A stretch of 64,000 bases of DNA from Acytostelium subglobosum LB1 (GCF_000787575.1 NW_012236512.1:322511-386510), one strand, 5' to 3'; shown: positions 45,529-57,869, numbered from the stretch's first letter. The notes: generated by a model not told the origin, from the sequence alone. Made by a program: numbers and translations.

Positions 45529-48500
45529 ATGTTAAATATAGCTCCTCCAACACCATTGATTCCATCGACCTCGGACGTCAATCGTGGCGGCAATATGTAT
45601 ATTAGAAGAAATAGTTGTCCATTGTTGACACACCCATTGGTCGATATTACAATGATGATCCGTCAACAACAAAACCAACAACAACATACAAATGAATCAT
45701 TTCACATCAATATAAATAATAATAATGGTAATGATTGCCCAACAACAACAACATTGGAGCAACCAGACTTGGATCAAGAGTCCAGCAGTTGTACATCGTC
45801 AATCTCATCATCGGCCAACAATATACAGCCACTATCATTCATAAATAGTGTGTTTATAAACAATAATAGTTGTAGTAGTAATAATAATAATAGTTATATC
45901 AAGGGTGAGCAGCATGTCCATGACCTAGGAATGATCAAGGACTATGACGATGAGGACATCGACGACCTGATCGACATTGACTACCCTGCAGCTGATGACA
46001 CTTCCTCCACACCGCACAGTGGGGGCGTGTCTCCACCGCCATCGACATCACCCAATGCATTGTTGCCCAATGCCTACCCGCCCTCCCCGCCATGCACGCC
46101 ACGCAAGGACAAGCGAAGAGTCAAGAGGCTGCACCTGGAGCTCTCACCCTGCAACCTGTCACCTCAGATTCAAGTCAACAACACAACTGAGCTAGAGTGC
46201 ATCGAGTCCATCACATCATCGACAAGGGACACATTCTTCCCAGTGATCATTCAATCACTGATCAAGGTTCTTGGCACTGGCAAGCGCATATCAATCGCAG
46301 AGATGTGCAGTGGGATGAATGAGATGAACGTCATACTCCAACATAAAGGCGGTCAAATGGGCAACATGGGCGAGCACTATACATTGGGCTCACTCAACGA
46401 CAGGAAGGATGCCACGCCCTACCTCGAGGACGACCTGTTCCGAATCCCACTGGTTAGCTCAACACTATGTGGCGAGATACAAATACAACCGATCAATGCG
46501 ATTGAGATGTGCTGGTTGATGCAAAGCTTCATGCTGAGGTTCATTGTCAGGCAGACCATGTACGAGACCGAGAGGAGGATACATGAGTCACTACTATTCA
46601 CCATTGTCGAGTGCAGCACATCGTCTTCCGAGGACTTCTTCCATCTGCTCTCCAAACAACTATGTCACTCATTCAATGCCAAGTACTCTGGCGTGTGCAA
46701 ATTGATCTCGAGCGTGGCCGCTATCAACATATGCTTCGCAAGCAACACATCCGACCTGGAGAGCAGAACATTCTACATCTGCAATGGACCTTGCAAGATG
46801 ATATACGATGAGAAGAAGATTGTATTCTTTGATGAGTAAGTATATTTGATTTATTGATTGATCATCAGATCACTCAAACTAACTCCAACCCAGTGTCCAG
46901 AACCAATTCCCCCAAGAACCATTCTTTGCTAGCCATGGAATTAGCAGCTACATGGGATTCCCTTTGATTGGCTCAATGGGACAAGTTATTGGCCACATCT
47001 TCCTTATGGGCGAGCGTCCATTCAACCCTGTCGTTGGCAGTTCTCCAATCATATCTGCCATTTCCAAGCGTGCCTCTGTTGAGGTTGAAAGAAGGAAAGG
47101 TATGTTATGTTCACCCACTCATTCAATCAATCAATCAACTTGAGCTAACTAACGCCAACTTAGTCCAAGAGGAGTTGTTGTTGGCAGAGATATTGTTGGA
47201 TCAATTCCCAGCATGTGTGTTCTTGGTCAACAAGCATGGAGTGATCATCAGAGAGTTTGGAAACACTGATAGTATACTGGGCGTTAGGGAGACATGTCTT
47301 GGAAAGAATGTGTCCTCATTTGAACGTGGCAAGGAGGAGATATATAGACATCTATGTGCATTGGATGCGGCCAATCAGCCAGAGAACATAATGGTGAAGG
47401 ACATCAGATTGACCAAGGGCAACAATGAGGAGATGCTCTGTGAGATCTTCCTCAGGGAGATATTCGATCACAATGGATACTCTTTGGGCATTATGTTGGT
47501 GATCAGAGATATCACCGAGGCCAAACAGATCCAACACTCTTTGGAGCAAGCCAATCTTCAACTATGTGAGAGGAATAACGAGTTGATCGAGACTCGTGAT
47601 CGAGCACTCAAGGCAATCCAAATGAAGTCCCAGTTCATGGCAACAATAAGTCACGAGATCAGAACTCCAGTAAGTATACACTACACTATCAACCAAACCC
47701 AATCAAATCAATATGTTCTAACATCTCACTCTCATTATACAGATGAATGGTGTCATTGGAATGGCAGAGATGTTGCTAACGACCAACCTAACACCTGAGC
47801 AATTCGAGATAGCCGACACTATTTACAAGTCTGGCGAGCTACTCTTATCAATCACATCAGACATCCTTGACTTCTCCAAGATCGAGGCTTCCAAGCTTGA
47901 GTTGGAGATGATCGAGTTTGACTTCATGGGGTATGTATTCTTATACATTCACTTATGTTGCATCAACACTTGCTAACAATACTTTCCCGCCATGACTTGA
48001 CAACAGATGCATTGAAGGTGTGTTCAACACTCTTTCAATATCCTTGGAGAAGAAGATTGAGATCATATTGTTGTTTGAGAAGGATGTACCTACTAAGCTC
48101 ATTGGAGACCCTAACAGACTGCGCCAGATCATCTTGAACATTGGATCAAACGCTATAAAGTACACGGATCAAGGACACATCTATGGACATGTGTCAGTCG
48201 TCGAGAGGTCCAGGGGCAAGTGTAAGATATGTGTGGCCATCCATGACACTGGCATTGGTATCGAGACGGACAAGCGAGCCCTGCTCTTTGAGCCATTCTC
48301 CCAATTGGACGCTTCAAACACGAGGAAATACGGTGGATCTGGTTTGGGTCTGGCCATCTGTAGTCGCCTTGCCAAGCTAATGGATGGTGAGGTGACATTG
48401 GAGTGGAGCAAAGCTGGAAAGGGATCAGTGTTCTCACTCAAGGCAGTATTCGAAGAGGTGGAGCAGCCACCAATGACACCATTTACAACAGAGCTAGTCC

Positions 48501-49461
48501 GTGATCCAGAGCCAACAGTGATGCCACTCTGTTTGATTGTGGACGACTATGCGTTTGGCTCCAAGGTGACTGTGGACAAGATGCACCAACTCTGGGTCAC
48601 CAATGTGCACGAGATGAACAGTGCGTCACTCGAGGAGATACTCTACCTGAGTGATAGCAGCACACATAACTGGAGACTGATGTTTGCCAGCTGGAACCTA
48701 CACATGATCATGATCGTACATCGAGAGCACAAGGACATCAACACTTTCATCAAGCTCGCAGCCGACACTGCCGAGTACTGTAAGAACATGCCAGTCAAGG
48801 TGGTGCTGGTCACCAACTTTGCCAACTCCAAGCTGGTGCCCAAGACAAGGAAGTACATACTGCTCACCAAGCCAATGTCCAGCATCAACCTACTGAGGAT
48901 AATACGACAAGACTACGAAGAACTCTACAACAACCTTGGATCGCTCAATGAGAAGTCCATTAGGAAGCAATCCCTCGAGCTATTGGACAACAATCACACG
49001 ACATTGAAGATATTGTTGGTGGAAGACAACTTGGTCAATCGAAAGGTGATATCAATGCAGCTGTCAAAGCTTGGCTACGAGTGTGACCAGGCAGAAGATG
49101 GCAATGAAGGTTTCAGCAAGTATAAGGATGGCGAATATGACCTTGTATTCATGGACCTTACCATGCCCAACTGTGACGGCACTCAATCCAGTCTCATGAT
49201 CCGATCCTACGAACAGATTGCCAACAGGCCTAGAGTAGTGATCATAGCCCTCTCTGCCACAGTACTTGATGGCTCCAAAGAGTTCTGTCAGTCCATGGGA
49301 ATGGATGGTATGTTATCATCATCCGTAATTCAATCAATCAATCGAACTAACATCATGTCCTTCTGTCCACAGACTTCTTGATGAAGCCACTGAAGATGAA
49401 GAAGCTCAAGCAGGTACTGGAGTCAATCAAGATAAAGAAGCAATTGAAGAAGTCAATGTAG
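45529..49461 (+). CDS. Hybrid histidine kinase with GAF-like, kinase and receiver domains
   Basis: Six exons (45529-46835, 46894-47099, 47164-47669, 47743-47930, 48007-49307, 49373-49461) encode 1198 residues. A low-complexity N-terminus is followed by a GAF-like sensor ([13 protein letters not shown] ... [22 protein letters not shown]) and a PAS-like segment ([19 protein letters not shown]). A short coiled coil leads to the H box ([23 protein letters not shown]) with phospho-accepting His near residue 668. The ATPase domain has [26 protein letters not shown] and [14 protein letters not shown] receiver-like segment at about 905-1040 (CLIVDDYAF...) lacks the usual MDxxMP. The final receiver ([27 protein letters not shown] with Asp near 1118, ALSA, DFLMKPL) looks active. 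No membrane segment is seen. It should feed a phosphorelay, probably toward RdeA/RegA as in other dictyostelids. Confidence 0.95.
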
Positions 49462-49566
49462 GCTCAATCCACAAGTCCCCAATCAACCAACCATGTTGAA
49501 GTCAACAAGACGACCCTAACTTAAACACAATACAAATCGTATAATGTCATTGGGAACATGTTATGT

Positions 49567-50667
49567 TTATTCAAGTTGGAACATTCCATTGTACTTCTCG
49601 CTGGTGATGTCGTACTTGATGTTGGGAATGTCAATGTTGAAGTGGAGACCATTGACCACGTCGATGTACAGGTTGCTCACTCTGAACACGTTGCCCTCCT
49701 TAAGGAGATCGATGTTACCAGTGGCCACCAACGACCTTGAAGACTTCTGAATGATTGGAATAACCAAAGTCATAATGTCTTCGCTTGGGATTCTAAATGT
49801 GATCTGTTTGATTGATTGGTTGAATGAGTCAGTGGTCTGTCTCAGTCGTCTGTATGTCTCTGAGACAAGTGCACAACTACTTACAAGTCTACTATCGCTC
49901 ATGACAGTGTTTGGTGGACACATGGCGTTGAACTCGTCTGAGCCAGTCTCGAACAATGTGTGATGGTCTTGGTAGGCGTCGGTGATGATCCTCATTGGGT
50001 CAAATTGTGGCTTGAGGAATGAGATACCATCCTCGTACACCTTGTACAGAGTTAAGCCGATCAATGCAGTGACACTGAAGCCAAAGATGCGGTAGATCAT
50101 TCTGGTCTGCTCCACATGGTCGTACACGACAGCCTGATCGACTGCGCGCTGCTGTCCATCCTGCTGCTCCTGTCCCGACGCCTTGTCCTGCTCGCCTGCC
50201 TGCTGCTTCTGCTGCTCCTGTTGTGTCTCTCCAGATGTGGTTGTGGCGGTTGCCGCTGCGGCGGCGGCCTGTCTCTTGTTGTGCGCCTCTTGTACACGAC
50301 GCTCCAGCTCCTGCTTGATCTTCAGCTTCTTCTGCTCGAGCTCCTTGTCGTCATCGAGCGACTCCTCTTCGATCTCGACCACAGTCTCGGTCTCGGTCTC
50401 CTTTGTTGAAGTCTTCTTTGTAACTTCTTTATCGTCTTCTTCGTCCTTTGGTGCCTTTGTATGTGAGCTAGAGTAGAGTCGCATGCTGCTTCCATTGTTG
50501 TACTGTATGTTGTTTAAAGATGCAATGCGAATATATTGAGCAGTGTTGTTGAACAACGTAGATCTGCTGAATGATGTAGAATAACAACGAGTCATCGATG
50601 ATGAACTCTTTGTTTGAAGCTGCAATGCAGCTCTCAATGTATTTGAAAGCAACTTTCTGGTCAACAT
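49567..50667 (-). CDS. Probable mitochondrial inner-membrane protein, unknown
   Basis: The N-terminus (MLTRKLLSNTLRAALQLQTKSSSS...CYSTSFSRS) is a strong mitochondrial presequence. A charged Lys/Glu/Gln-rich stretch follows (residues about 70-175), then one membrane segment (RIFGFSVTALIGLTLYKVYED) and a soluble C-terminal domain of about 130 residues (FDPMRIITDAYQDHHTLFETG...LVIPIIQKSSRSLVATGNIDLL). An in-frame 81-base interval (49804-49884) with GTAAGT and CAG ends is best read as an intron, giving 339 residues in two exons. The layout of presequence, single TM and small domain is like Tim21/Coa1-type proteins, but sequence support is too weak for a name. Confidence 0.7.
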   Translation of the reverse strand: MLTRKLLSNTLRAALQLQTKSSSSMTRCYSTSFSRSTLFNNTAQYIRIASLNNIQYNNGSSMRLYSSSHTKAPKDEEDDKEVTKKTSTKETETETVVEIEEESLDDDKELEQKKLKIKQELERRVQEAHNKRQAAAAAATATTTSGETQQEQQKQQAGEQDKASGQEQQDGQQRAVDQAVVYDHVEQTRMIYRIFGFSVTALIGLTLYKVYEDGISFLKPQFDPMRIITDAYQDHHTLFETGSDEFNAMCPPNTVMSDSRLVSSCALVSETYRRLRQTTDSFNQSIKQITFRIPSEDIMTLVIPIIQKSSRSLVATGNIDLLKEGNVFRVSNLYIDVVNGLHFNIDIPNIKYDITSEKYNGMFQLE

Positions 50668-51210
50668 CTCTATCTATGTATATAAATATATGTAATAAGT
50701 TATATTACCAATAACAAATGATTGATTGATTGATGAATGACAAAACTTTGACGAACCTGCAGGACTTCGATCGTCGTTTTTTGTCGACACACAACTTATG
50801 TGGATGAAAACTATCAAAAAAGATACAAAAAAAGCACAAGCCAACCAATCATAATAATAATATGTATTTGTATGATTGTTATACAAACAAACTGATTCAC
50901 TTTGAATGAATACCGATGGTCTGGATCTGTCCCAGGCAATACCATCACTTTAGATGGTATTGACCCATTAAATGGCTACTCGTCAACCCATAATTGTGGG
51001 CTTCATGTTGTTGAGAGCAAAGTCCCAAGGTTCTACAAGCAAAGATATTTGGGCCAATTGAAACAATCGGGAAGCCACCTTTGAATGTTCTGTTGAGGAT
51101 TGATCAAACACACCCACTCTCACACTGCCAAATCAATCAATCAATCATCTGATCAGATATACACACATATATTATCATTATCTGTTTGACACTCACACAC
51201 ATACATCAAG
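50668..51210. other. Intergenic region with a hairpin
   Basis: No supported gene. It holds a perfect 10-bp hairpin near 50937-50962, and ATCA repeats and a CACA run before the peptidase start codon. Confidence 0.5.
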
Positions 51211-52854
51211 ATGATGATCAAACAACTAACAGTATTGTCATCACTTGTGCTATTGTTGGCCGCATTGGCCACTGCCGAGCAGATGTACCACCGCGTGCGA
51301 TCACCATACCCTTACTACAGCATTCGTAACAAGGGCATCAGATCCAACCCAGACGACCCATCTCCACCACCCTACGACGAGTACTACTACATGCAGACAT
51401 TGGACCACTTCAACTTCCACAACCAAGGCGAGTTTGCCCAGCGCTACCTCGTCTCCACCACCTACTGGAACCCACCACAACCCGGCGCATCCGTGTGCAC
51501 CTCGCCCGTGCTCTTCTACACTGGTAACGAAGGTGACATCACGCTGTTCTACGAGAACTCGCAGTTTGTCACCAACGTGCTCGCCCAGCAGTTTGGCGCG
51601 TTGCTCATCTTTGCCGAGCATCGCTACTACGGCGCCACCATGCCGTTTGGCGACAACTCATCGACACCAGAGAACCTTGGCTACCTGACCAGCGAGCAGG
51701 CTTTGGCCGACTACGCCCAGCTGCTGCAGGCCGTCATGGCCGACATGGACATCTCTCACTGCCCCGTGCTCGCCGTCGGTGGCAGCTATGGAGGTATGCT
51801 TGCTTCATGGTTCCGCATGAAGTACCCCAACGTGGTCGATGGTGCTCTCGCCGCCTCGGCTCCCATCCTCTACTTCCTTGGCACTGGCGCATCGTCCGAA
51901 GGCTTCAACGAGATTGCCACCGTCGACTTTGCTCAGACCAGCTCAGAGGGTACATGCGCCACTCGCATTCGCAACGCCNTTCAACCAAATCAACACCATG
52001 TCCAACACCCCAACTGGTCTCACTCAGCTTACTCAAATCTTTGACCTCTGCGAGCCATTGGACAACTGTAAGTATCTGGCTGGTCTGTCCTCCATGTCTC
52101 TGGCTGATGATCATCTTACTGACGACTCCCTCACCATCCTGGAATCATTCCAAACACTCACTCAATCAATCATCTGGAACCATCAAAAGTGGATCAATTG
52201 GTTAACTGGCTCGAGGCTGCCATCACATACATGGCCATGGCTGATTATCCTTACCCAGCCAACTTCTTGGAGCCAATGCCAGGCAACCCAATCAATGTGT
52301 CGTGCTCTTTGTTGGCTCAGCAGACCAATGACATTCAGGGTCTGGTACAGGTGATGAATGTGTACTTCAACTCGACAGGTCAGGCCGGTCAGTGCAACAA
52401 CGTGTCTGTGTACACCACATCGGCACTTGGCTCCAACCTCTGGGACTACCAGGCATGCACAGAGATGGTGATGCCCATCTCGGCCAACGGCATCCAGGAC
52501 ATGTTCCCCGCTGCCCCATGGAGTCTGTCGCAGCTCAACGAGTACTGCCAGCAGACCTGGGACGTCACCCCCAACGCCAACTGGATCACCACCTACTACC
52601 AGGGCTCGGACATGGTTGCTGCCAGCAACATCATCTTTAGCAATGGTGTGTTGGACCCATGGAGAGCCGGCGGTGTCACCACCGAGTCGCCCAACAACAT
52701 CATCCCCATCGTCATCGAGGGTGGCGCTCACCACCTCGACCTTCGCATGCCAAACGCTGCCGACCCCGAGTCCGTCACCAACGCTCGTGCCCTTGAGACC
52801 AAGTATTTGGCTCAGTTTGCTGCTGAGGGTTCGCTCAGAAAGGCAAGGAAGTAA
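51211..52854 (+). CDS. Serine carboxypeptidase S28 family (lysosomal Pro-X carboxypeptidase/DPP2-like)
   Basis: A signal peptide (LTVLSSLVLLLAALATAEQ) directs the protein to the secretory or lysosomal route. Motifs are YYYMQTLDHFNFHN, VLFYTGNEGDI, AEHRYYGATMPFG, the nucleophile GGSYGGMLASWFRMKYP and YPYPANFLEPMPGNP. The C-terminal FSNGVLDPWRAGGV (Asp) and EGGAHHLDLRMPN (His) complete the triad. Two exons (51211-52067, 52190-52854) are used: the intron removes stop-free but non-conserved sequence and joins CEPLDN to LDQLVNWLEAAITYMAMADYPYP. A single N at 51979 breaks the frame. Deleting it restores both the frame (RNAFNQINTM) and the phase at the intron, so the N is probably a zero-length placeholder. 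Product about 506 residues, the normal family size. Confidence 0.93.
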
Positions 52855-53348
52855 AGTAAAGGAAATGATGATCATTAAGTGAGACGAGAAAGAAGAGGGA
52901 GCAATGTTTATTAATTCAATCATAGGGAGGGGAGGGAAGGGGAGGGGAGGTAGGGAGGTTGGGTAAACAATGTCCAATTGGAACTTGGTAGTAGTACAAA
53001 CCCGGGTTTGTAGACAAGGCCATTGGTGGGCGAGTGAGGTTGGTTGGTTGATGGCAGGTTGATTGGTTGGTTGGTATGAAGGTAGCAATTGGATGTCAGG
53101 TCGTCTCATAACAAACGATCGACATCCTGGATGACTGGTGTATGTGGGTGTAGGTGTTGGTGAAAGTGTTTCGTGTTGCTCAGTTGTAACGATGGACGTC
53201 GTGTGGACAAGCAACAGGATTGTGTGTTGCCTGGTAGTTTGTTACCAACGCGCGTTGTTCGTCAAACTGAGTGATCTTATCATATCTATCTTATGCAATT
53301 GAGTGAGTTGTGATTGAGTGATGATGTCTAACTTAACAAACAAAGGCC
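52855..53348. other. Intergenic region between convergent genes
   Basis: About 490 bases with GGGGA repeats (52925-52960) and TTGG repeats (53038-53075). The plus-strand peptidase and the minus-strand OSBP gene converge here. No gene is supported. Confidence 0.5.
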
Positions 53349-54933
53349 TTAGTTGGGTGTTGGGAAGCCCTTGAATACCCAGCGCTCTGATTCCTCGTCG
53401 AATTTAAAGAACACTCGCTCCTTCTTCTCGTCCTCCTTGGCGCTCTTCAATCTCTTTCTCTGCTCATCCTCAATCTCCTTCTTGACAATGTCGGACGAGG
53501 CCATATCGCCGTCAACAATATGCTTGGTAACCTCTTTCCAAATACTACAAGAGTCGCATGGAGGTCATGTTAGTTATCTTGTCGGCTACAAGGAGTGATC
53601 AAAGGTTACATACTTTAACGAAGAAAAGTCGGCTTGCTTAGGGTATAGGGTGGTGTTGGGAGTCAATGCGCCAGACTCGAGCAGGACAGTGTCGGTTGGG
53701 CTGTCCTTGTGATGTTTAGACTTCTTTGACTTCTTCTTTGACTTCTTGACCTTCTTTCCAGCCTCGTGGTATTCGATATTGACGATGTTGTTGAGGTAGC
53801 CGTTGACGGTGGCGGCGAGCTCCTCGTCGCTGGTCTCCTCGTTGATCACACAGATCTGGCCATTGACAAACTCGTTCTTGTCAAAGTGTAGCACGGCAGA
53901 GATGTTGGTCGACTGGCACATGATGTCGACGGCGTCCGTCCAGTTGATCGTTCTAGTGCCAAAGATGACGTTCTTGACAATGGCGTCGGGCAGACCCTTA
54001 TCAATCACATACTCCTCCTTGAACTCTTTGCCCGACTCGTCCTTAAGAGTCAAAGAGATGATGATGGAGCCAGAGGTAAGTACTGACACCGAGTTCATGT
54101 GGAACTTGGCCAAGAACTGTACGCTTGCCTGTTTGATATTGATGATGATGTTGTGATTAGTACATGATATTGAGATGGTCCACACTTAAGAATGATGAGT
54201 ACATACGTCCATTGAGACACCCTCTGTAGTCTCGATCCTGAATGCAGTGACGGGTGGATGATGGGAGACCTGCTCGGCGATGTACCTGGCAGTGGTAGTG
54301 CCCTCGCCCTCATATGTTGGGTATCTGACAAAGCATTGATGTGTCTCACCAAGCAAAGCATTATATGGCTTCTTTGTGAACTATTTGATTGATTGTTTGA
54401 TCGATTGATCGATTAGTGTCTGTGTATCCCCTAAATCTCTATCTCTCTCCAATACAATAGACCTACATTTCCATCGGTGATACATGACAAAAAGTATTGG
54501 ATAACTATCGCCATCCTTCTAGTTGGGTCTGCCTCATAGAGTCCTCTGTTTGATTGATTGAATGAATGAATAAGTGATTGATCGTGGACATGTACCATTA
54601 AGATAACAACTTACCCGGACAGCAAGTGGAAGAACTTCAAATAGCGAGATGCTGCCAGCTCAAGAATAGAGTATGGCATCAAGAAGATTGATGGCATGCT
54701 GACCCTGTAATGATGATGCGTCAATCACTTCTGACCCTCTGTACACCTGTCTCTCTGTCTCTGTCTCGCTCATTCGCTCAAATCATAATAACTTACTTTG
54801 TCAACTCTTGACCAATGCCAAGCTGGCCAATGAAACTCTTGACAGCACCAAAGATGGTGATCTCTCTGTGTTCCCATTCTCCATGGATGTCAGCGTAGGA
54901 CTTGAGTGTTGGGTCTGCCTCGAGATGACTCAT
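53349..54933 (-). CDS. Oxysterol-binding protein family (ORP)
   Basis: Six exons (54797-54933, 54615-54704, 54467-54545, 54207-54380, 53614-54128, 53349-53544) encode 396 residues with every phase closing. The lipid-transfer domain shows FLMPYSILELAASRYLKFFHLL, YEADPTRRMAIVIQYFLSCITDG, FTKKPYNALLGETHQC and the signature EQVSHHPPVTAFRIE. A Lys/Ser-rich insertion (KKVKKSKKKSKKSKHHK) lies at about 290-310. The end (EVTKHIVDGDMASSDIVKKEIEDEQRKR...WVFKGFPTPN) is the usual ORP C-terminus. There is no PH or ankyrin part, as in other short dictyostelid ORPs. The protein should move sterols or phosphoinositides between membranes. Confidence 0.95.
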
Positions 54934-56056
54934 TGTTGTGTAATTATATTATATGTATATATATAAAGTGTTAGGTTGATGGTGATGATGATGTTGAGTG
55001 CGCCTGTAATGATCTTAAATTAAATATATGATGATATATATTCGGACTTCTTGCTAGAGTTAGAGGAAAGAATGAAGAGTGAGTTGAGTGAGAATGATCG
55101 TCGACCAATGTTTGTTTGTTAGTTAGTAAAATGTTTGTAATTGTTTGATTGTTTGTTTGATTGACTGATTGATTAATTGTGTTGTTGGTGATATCAGTGA
55201 GGATGGATGCATGCGTCCGGTGGTGGTATTAAAATCTGCCGAGTAATGGCTGTTACTGCGGCTGTAATAACAAGTTGTTTATGTGTGTGTATTGAATGAA
55301 TGAATGAATGACTGAGGACAATGAGCAAAGATAATATTTGTGTATATGTGTTGCGAATGAACAGTGAATGAATGAATAAATAAATGAATGAATGAAAGAA
55401 TGGGAATGGATAGATAGAAGGTATACAACCCTTAAAGATATCGTCCACCTTCATTTCAATTCAATTCGGCTTGCGAAGAGGGGTGTTGTTGTTGGTCGTG
55501 GTAGTGGCTGTGGCTGTGGTAGTGTGGTGATGTGTTTGTTGTTGATTGTCAATAATCATCATCATCATCGTCTGTTGTTAATCAAATGTATATTATTTGT
55601 AAGTGTGTAAATGTAAGAAGGACCTATCAAAGAGAGATGATGATTACAATCTGTGTCCACTCCACACATTGCACTAACTATATAATCTTTAAAGACTCTA
55701 TAAAGATGATTGTTTGTTTGTAGTGTGTAAAGATATTTACTTCTTAATATATAAGTTATCTAAGTTTCAAGTAGTAATAATAATAATAAAAGTATATCTT
55801 TGAATAAATCAAGGAAATGAAAGGAAAAGGTTGGATTGGATGCGAGTGTCACGTCGACGATATTGGTCTCAAGATTAGTTTGAGAGTTACTCTTCTTCTT
55901 TCTTTTTTGTGTGTGTTGTTAGTGCTGTTGCTGTTGTTGACGTGAGTGTGGGTCTTCGTGGGACTCGTGTGGTCATAGATATTCGCTTATTATTATTCTT
56001 TCAAACAAGCATTGAATGGTGAGATGCACACAAAAAACGGGCTACTAGTGTGAGTA
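54934..56056. other. Long repeat-rich intergenic region
   Basis: About 1.1 kb of TGAT/TGAA/TTGT repeats, including a dense TGAA tract at 55360-55400 and an AAT run near 55775. No gene is supported. Confidence 0.5.
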
Positions 56057-56525
56057 TCAGCTGCCTCCTGGTGCGAGGTCTTCTTGAAGAGAGCGGACCA
56101 ATTTTGGGTGGTGTTTCATCATGCACTCGAGTCCAAGGGGTGATGTGACTGTGAAGGGCGCACAACACTAGGAGGTCTCCTTGGACAACCAGGATTGGTC
56201 TTTGAAACGGATTCTTACCATGTCCCTGAAAGAGTTATTTTTTTGATCGTCATTGCTTGTTGTTGTTCGTTTGAATGAACAGGGACTTGTGATTGATCAA
56301 TCTGGTTTTAGAGACAGACAGACAGACAAAGGTCAACTACTACATGATCATGTTGGAGATGGACGGATACTTGATGATCATTGACACATAGTAACAGGAG
56401 TAGAGTGAGGCAATAGGGTTTGGGCTTGAGAGTAGTTGCGCACCGTCGCGGATGTTTTGAAGAGCTCCCCGACTAGGAGAGCCCAGGATGTTGTTTTGTT
56501 TCATCACGGCGGCAATTGCAACCAT
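56057..56525 (-). CDS. Small unidentified protein with a 7-nt micro-exon
   Basis: Three exons are proposed: 56344-56525, 56219-56225 and 56057-56167. The first reads MVAIAAVMKQNNILGSPSRG...LLSSPNPIASLYSCYYVSMI and ends AT|GTAGTA. A 7-base exon GGACATG lies between a CTTTCAG acceptor and a GTAAGA donor. The third exon, after a CTCCTAG acceptor, reads CCAPFTVTSPLGLECMMKHHPKLVRSLQEDLAPGGS and stops. Only with the 7-base exon included do the phases fit, giving exactly 100 codons including the stop. The sequence is normal in composition and not repeat-derived. The coding signal may extend upstream of the ATG (ECLSLRTTTGGV after an ATAG acceptor), so the true start could be in another exon. The function is unknown. 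Confidence 0.5.
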
Positions 56526-56903
56526 GACTCCACCTGTTGTTGTTCGAAGTGAGAGACACTCCTATATCCGCGGCGGTCGCTTTAAATTTACCGTGTAACG
56601 ATTAACCATAGTTGCTTGTTTGTTTGTTGGGAATTCAAAGTAAGACGATCACCTTTGTGCACCCTAGGCCCAGCCAATCATCCATCAACTTACTTATCTT
56701 TATCTCCATCATCACATTGTATAACATATATTTATGGTTGATTACCAGCTAACATGTTCCATCTTCTTTCTGGCAAATGGTTTCTCATCCAACCTTCCTT
56801 TGAAAAGGTAGACAGAAGTTCAAGAAATGATCCATTTGGTTTGGTCAACTTCAACTTATCCATTAGATATTAACTCTTTGTTCTTGATGATACAGGTATT
56901 AGA
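56526..56903. other. Intergenic region between divergent genes
   Basis: About 380 bases. A possible upstream exon of the small minus-strand gene lies near 56545-56630 (see that gene). Otherwise it is AT-rich promoter-like sequence. Confidence 0.4.
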
Positions 56904-57055
56904 ATGTTGTCTTGCAGAATAGTTGTGTCTAGTCATAAATGTATTCGAACAAGTGCATTACTTCTTGGTATTCGAGTTCCAATAACAACACAATTGTCGT
57001 CGCCAACATGCTCAGCATTCATTGACAACAAGATTGGTCGACCACGTTATCATAC

Positions 57056-57087
<32 letters not shown>

Positions 57088-57869
57088 TCACTGGCAGTAA
57101 CAACAAGTCAAGTGATATTGAGCAAATGATTGAACAAGATAATCTGAGATTGAGGCAACATCAACAACTACAACAACAATCACAAGGGCAACAAGGACAA
57201 CATGTGCTTCTCACAGATTCGGAGATAGTGTCAATATTGAAGACATACCCAAGTGATCAAACACTGTCACATCTGATACACAACTGCACATTTGAACAAC
57301 TAAGTGTATATATTATACCATACTTTATACAATCATTGACATCATGGGGAGCTGGCCTACACAATGACATTGACGAGGAGTACACTACACTGCTCAAACA
57401 TCTTGGCAAACATCAAAGACTTGGTGATCTTGTTAAATTGGCAACATCAATACAAGGATATGGTTCACAAGCTTATGGCTCGTTACTTAATGGTCTAAGG
57501 ATATGCTCAAACAATATCCAGACAGAAGAACAAGACTTGTTGTTATTGACAACAATGTTCATCAATGTTATCAACTCAATCAAGAATATGATTCTGGTCG
57601 ATGGACTACTACTTAGTATTACCAATTATAATGACATCTTGGAGATATTGGCTAATGTTGGTGCAGGACAACATATCAAGTCTACATTGTATGATATGGA
57701 ACTATCACTCATTCGTCCAACAATGGATACATATATCATAGTGGCACCATTTCTAACGCCAGAAGAAGTCAAACTACTTATGGAGAGGATCAAGGGCCAG
57801 AGAGGAGGCATCTCTGGTCGGCAATCAACCTACCAAGACCTGATCCGAGCATTTGATCAATTAAAGTGA
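56904..57869 (+). CDS. Probable mitochondrial helical-repeat protein, unknown
   Basis: A 321-residue single-exon frame. The N-terminus (MLSCRIVVSSHKCIRTSALLLGIRVP) is rich in Arg/Ser with few acids, like a mitochondrial presequence. Poly-N and poly-Q runs follow to about residue 105. From there on the sequence looks like alpha-helical pairs (SEIVSILKTYPSDQTLSHLIHNC, EYTTLLKHLGKHQRLGDLVKL, YGSLLNGLRIC, NYNDILEILANVG, TYIIVAPFLTPEEVKLLMERIKG) in the style of pentatricopeptide repeats. It converges on the m-AAA protease gene with only about 45 bases between them. A role in mitochondrial RNA handling is speculative. Confidence 0.65.

Noticed and set aside
50902-51084. 60-codon plus-strand frame upstream of the peptidase
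   Set aside because: It covers the hairpin region, has no recognisable motif, and lacks support as a protein.
52183-53214. 343-codon minus-strand frame across the end of the S28 peptidase
   Set aside because: It mirrors the conserved peptidase C-terminus and then repeat-rich spacer, with no family-like sequence.
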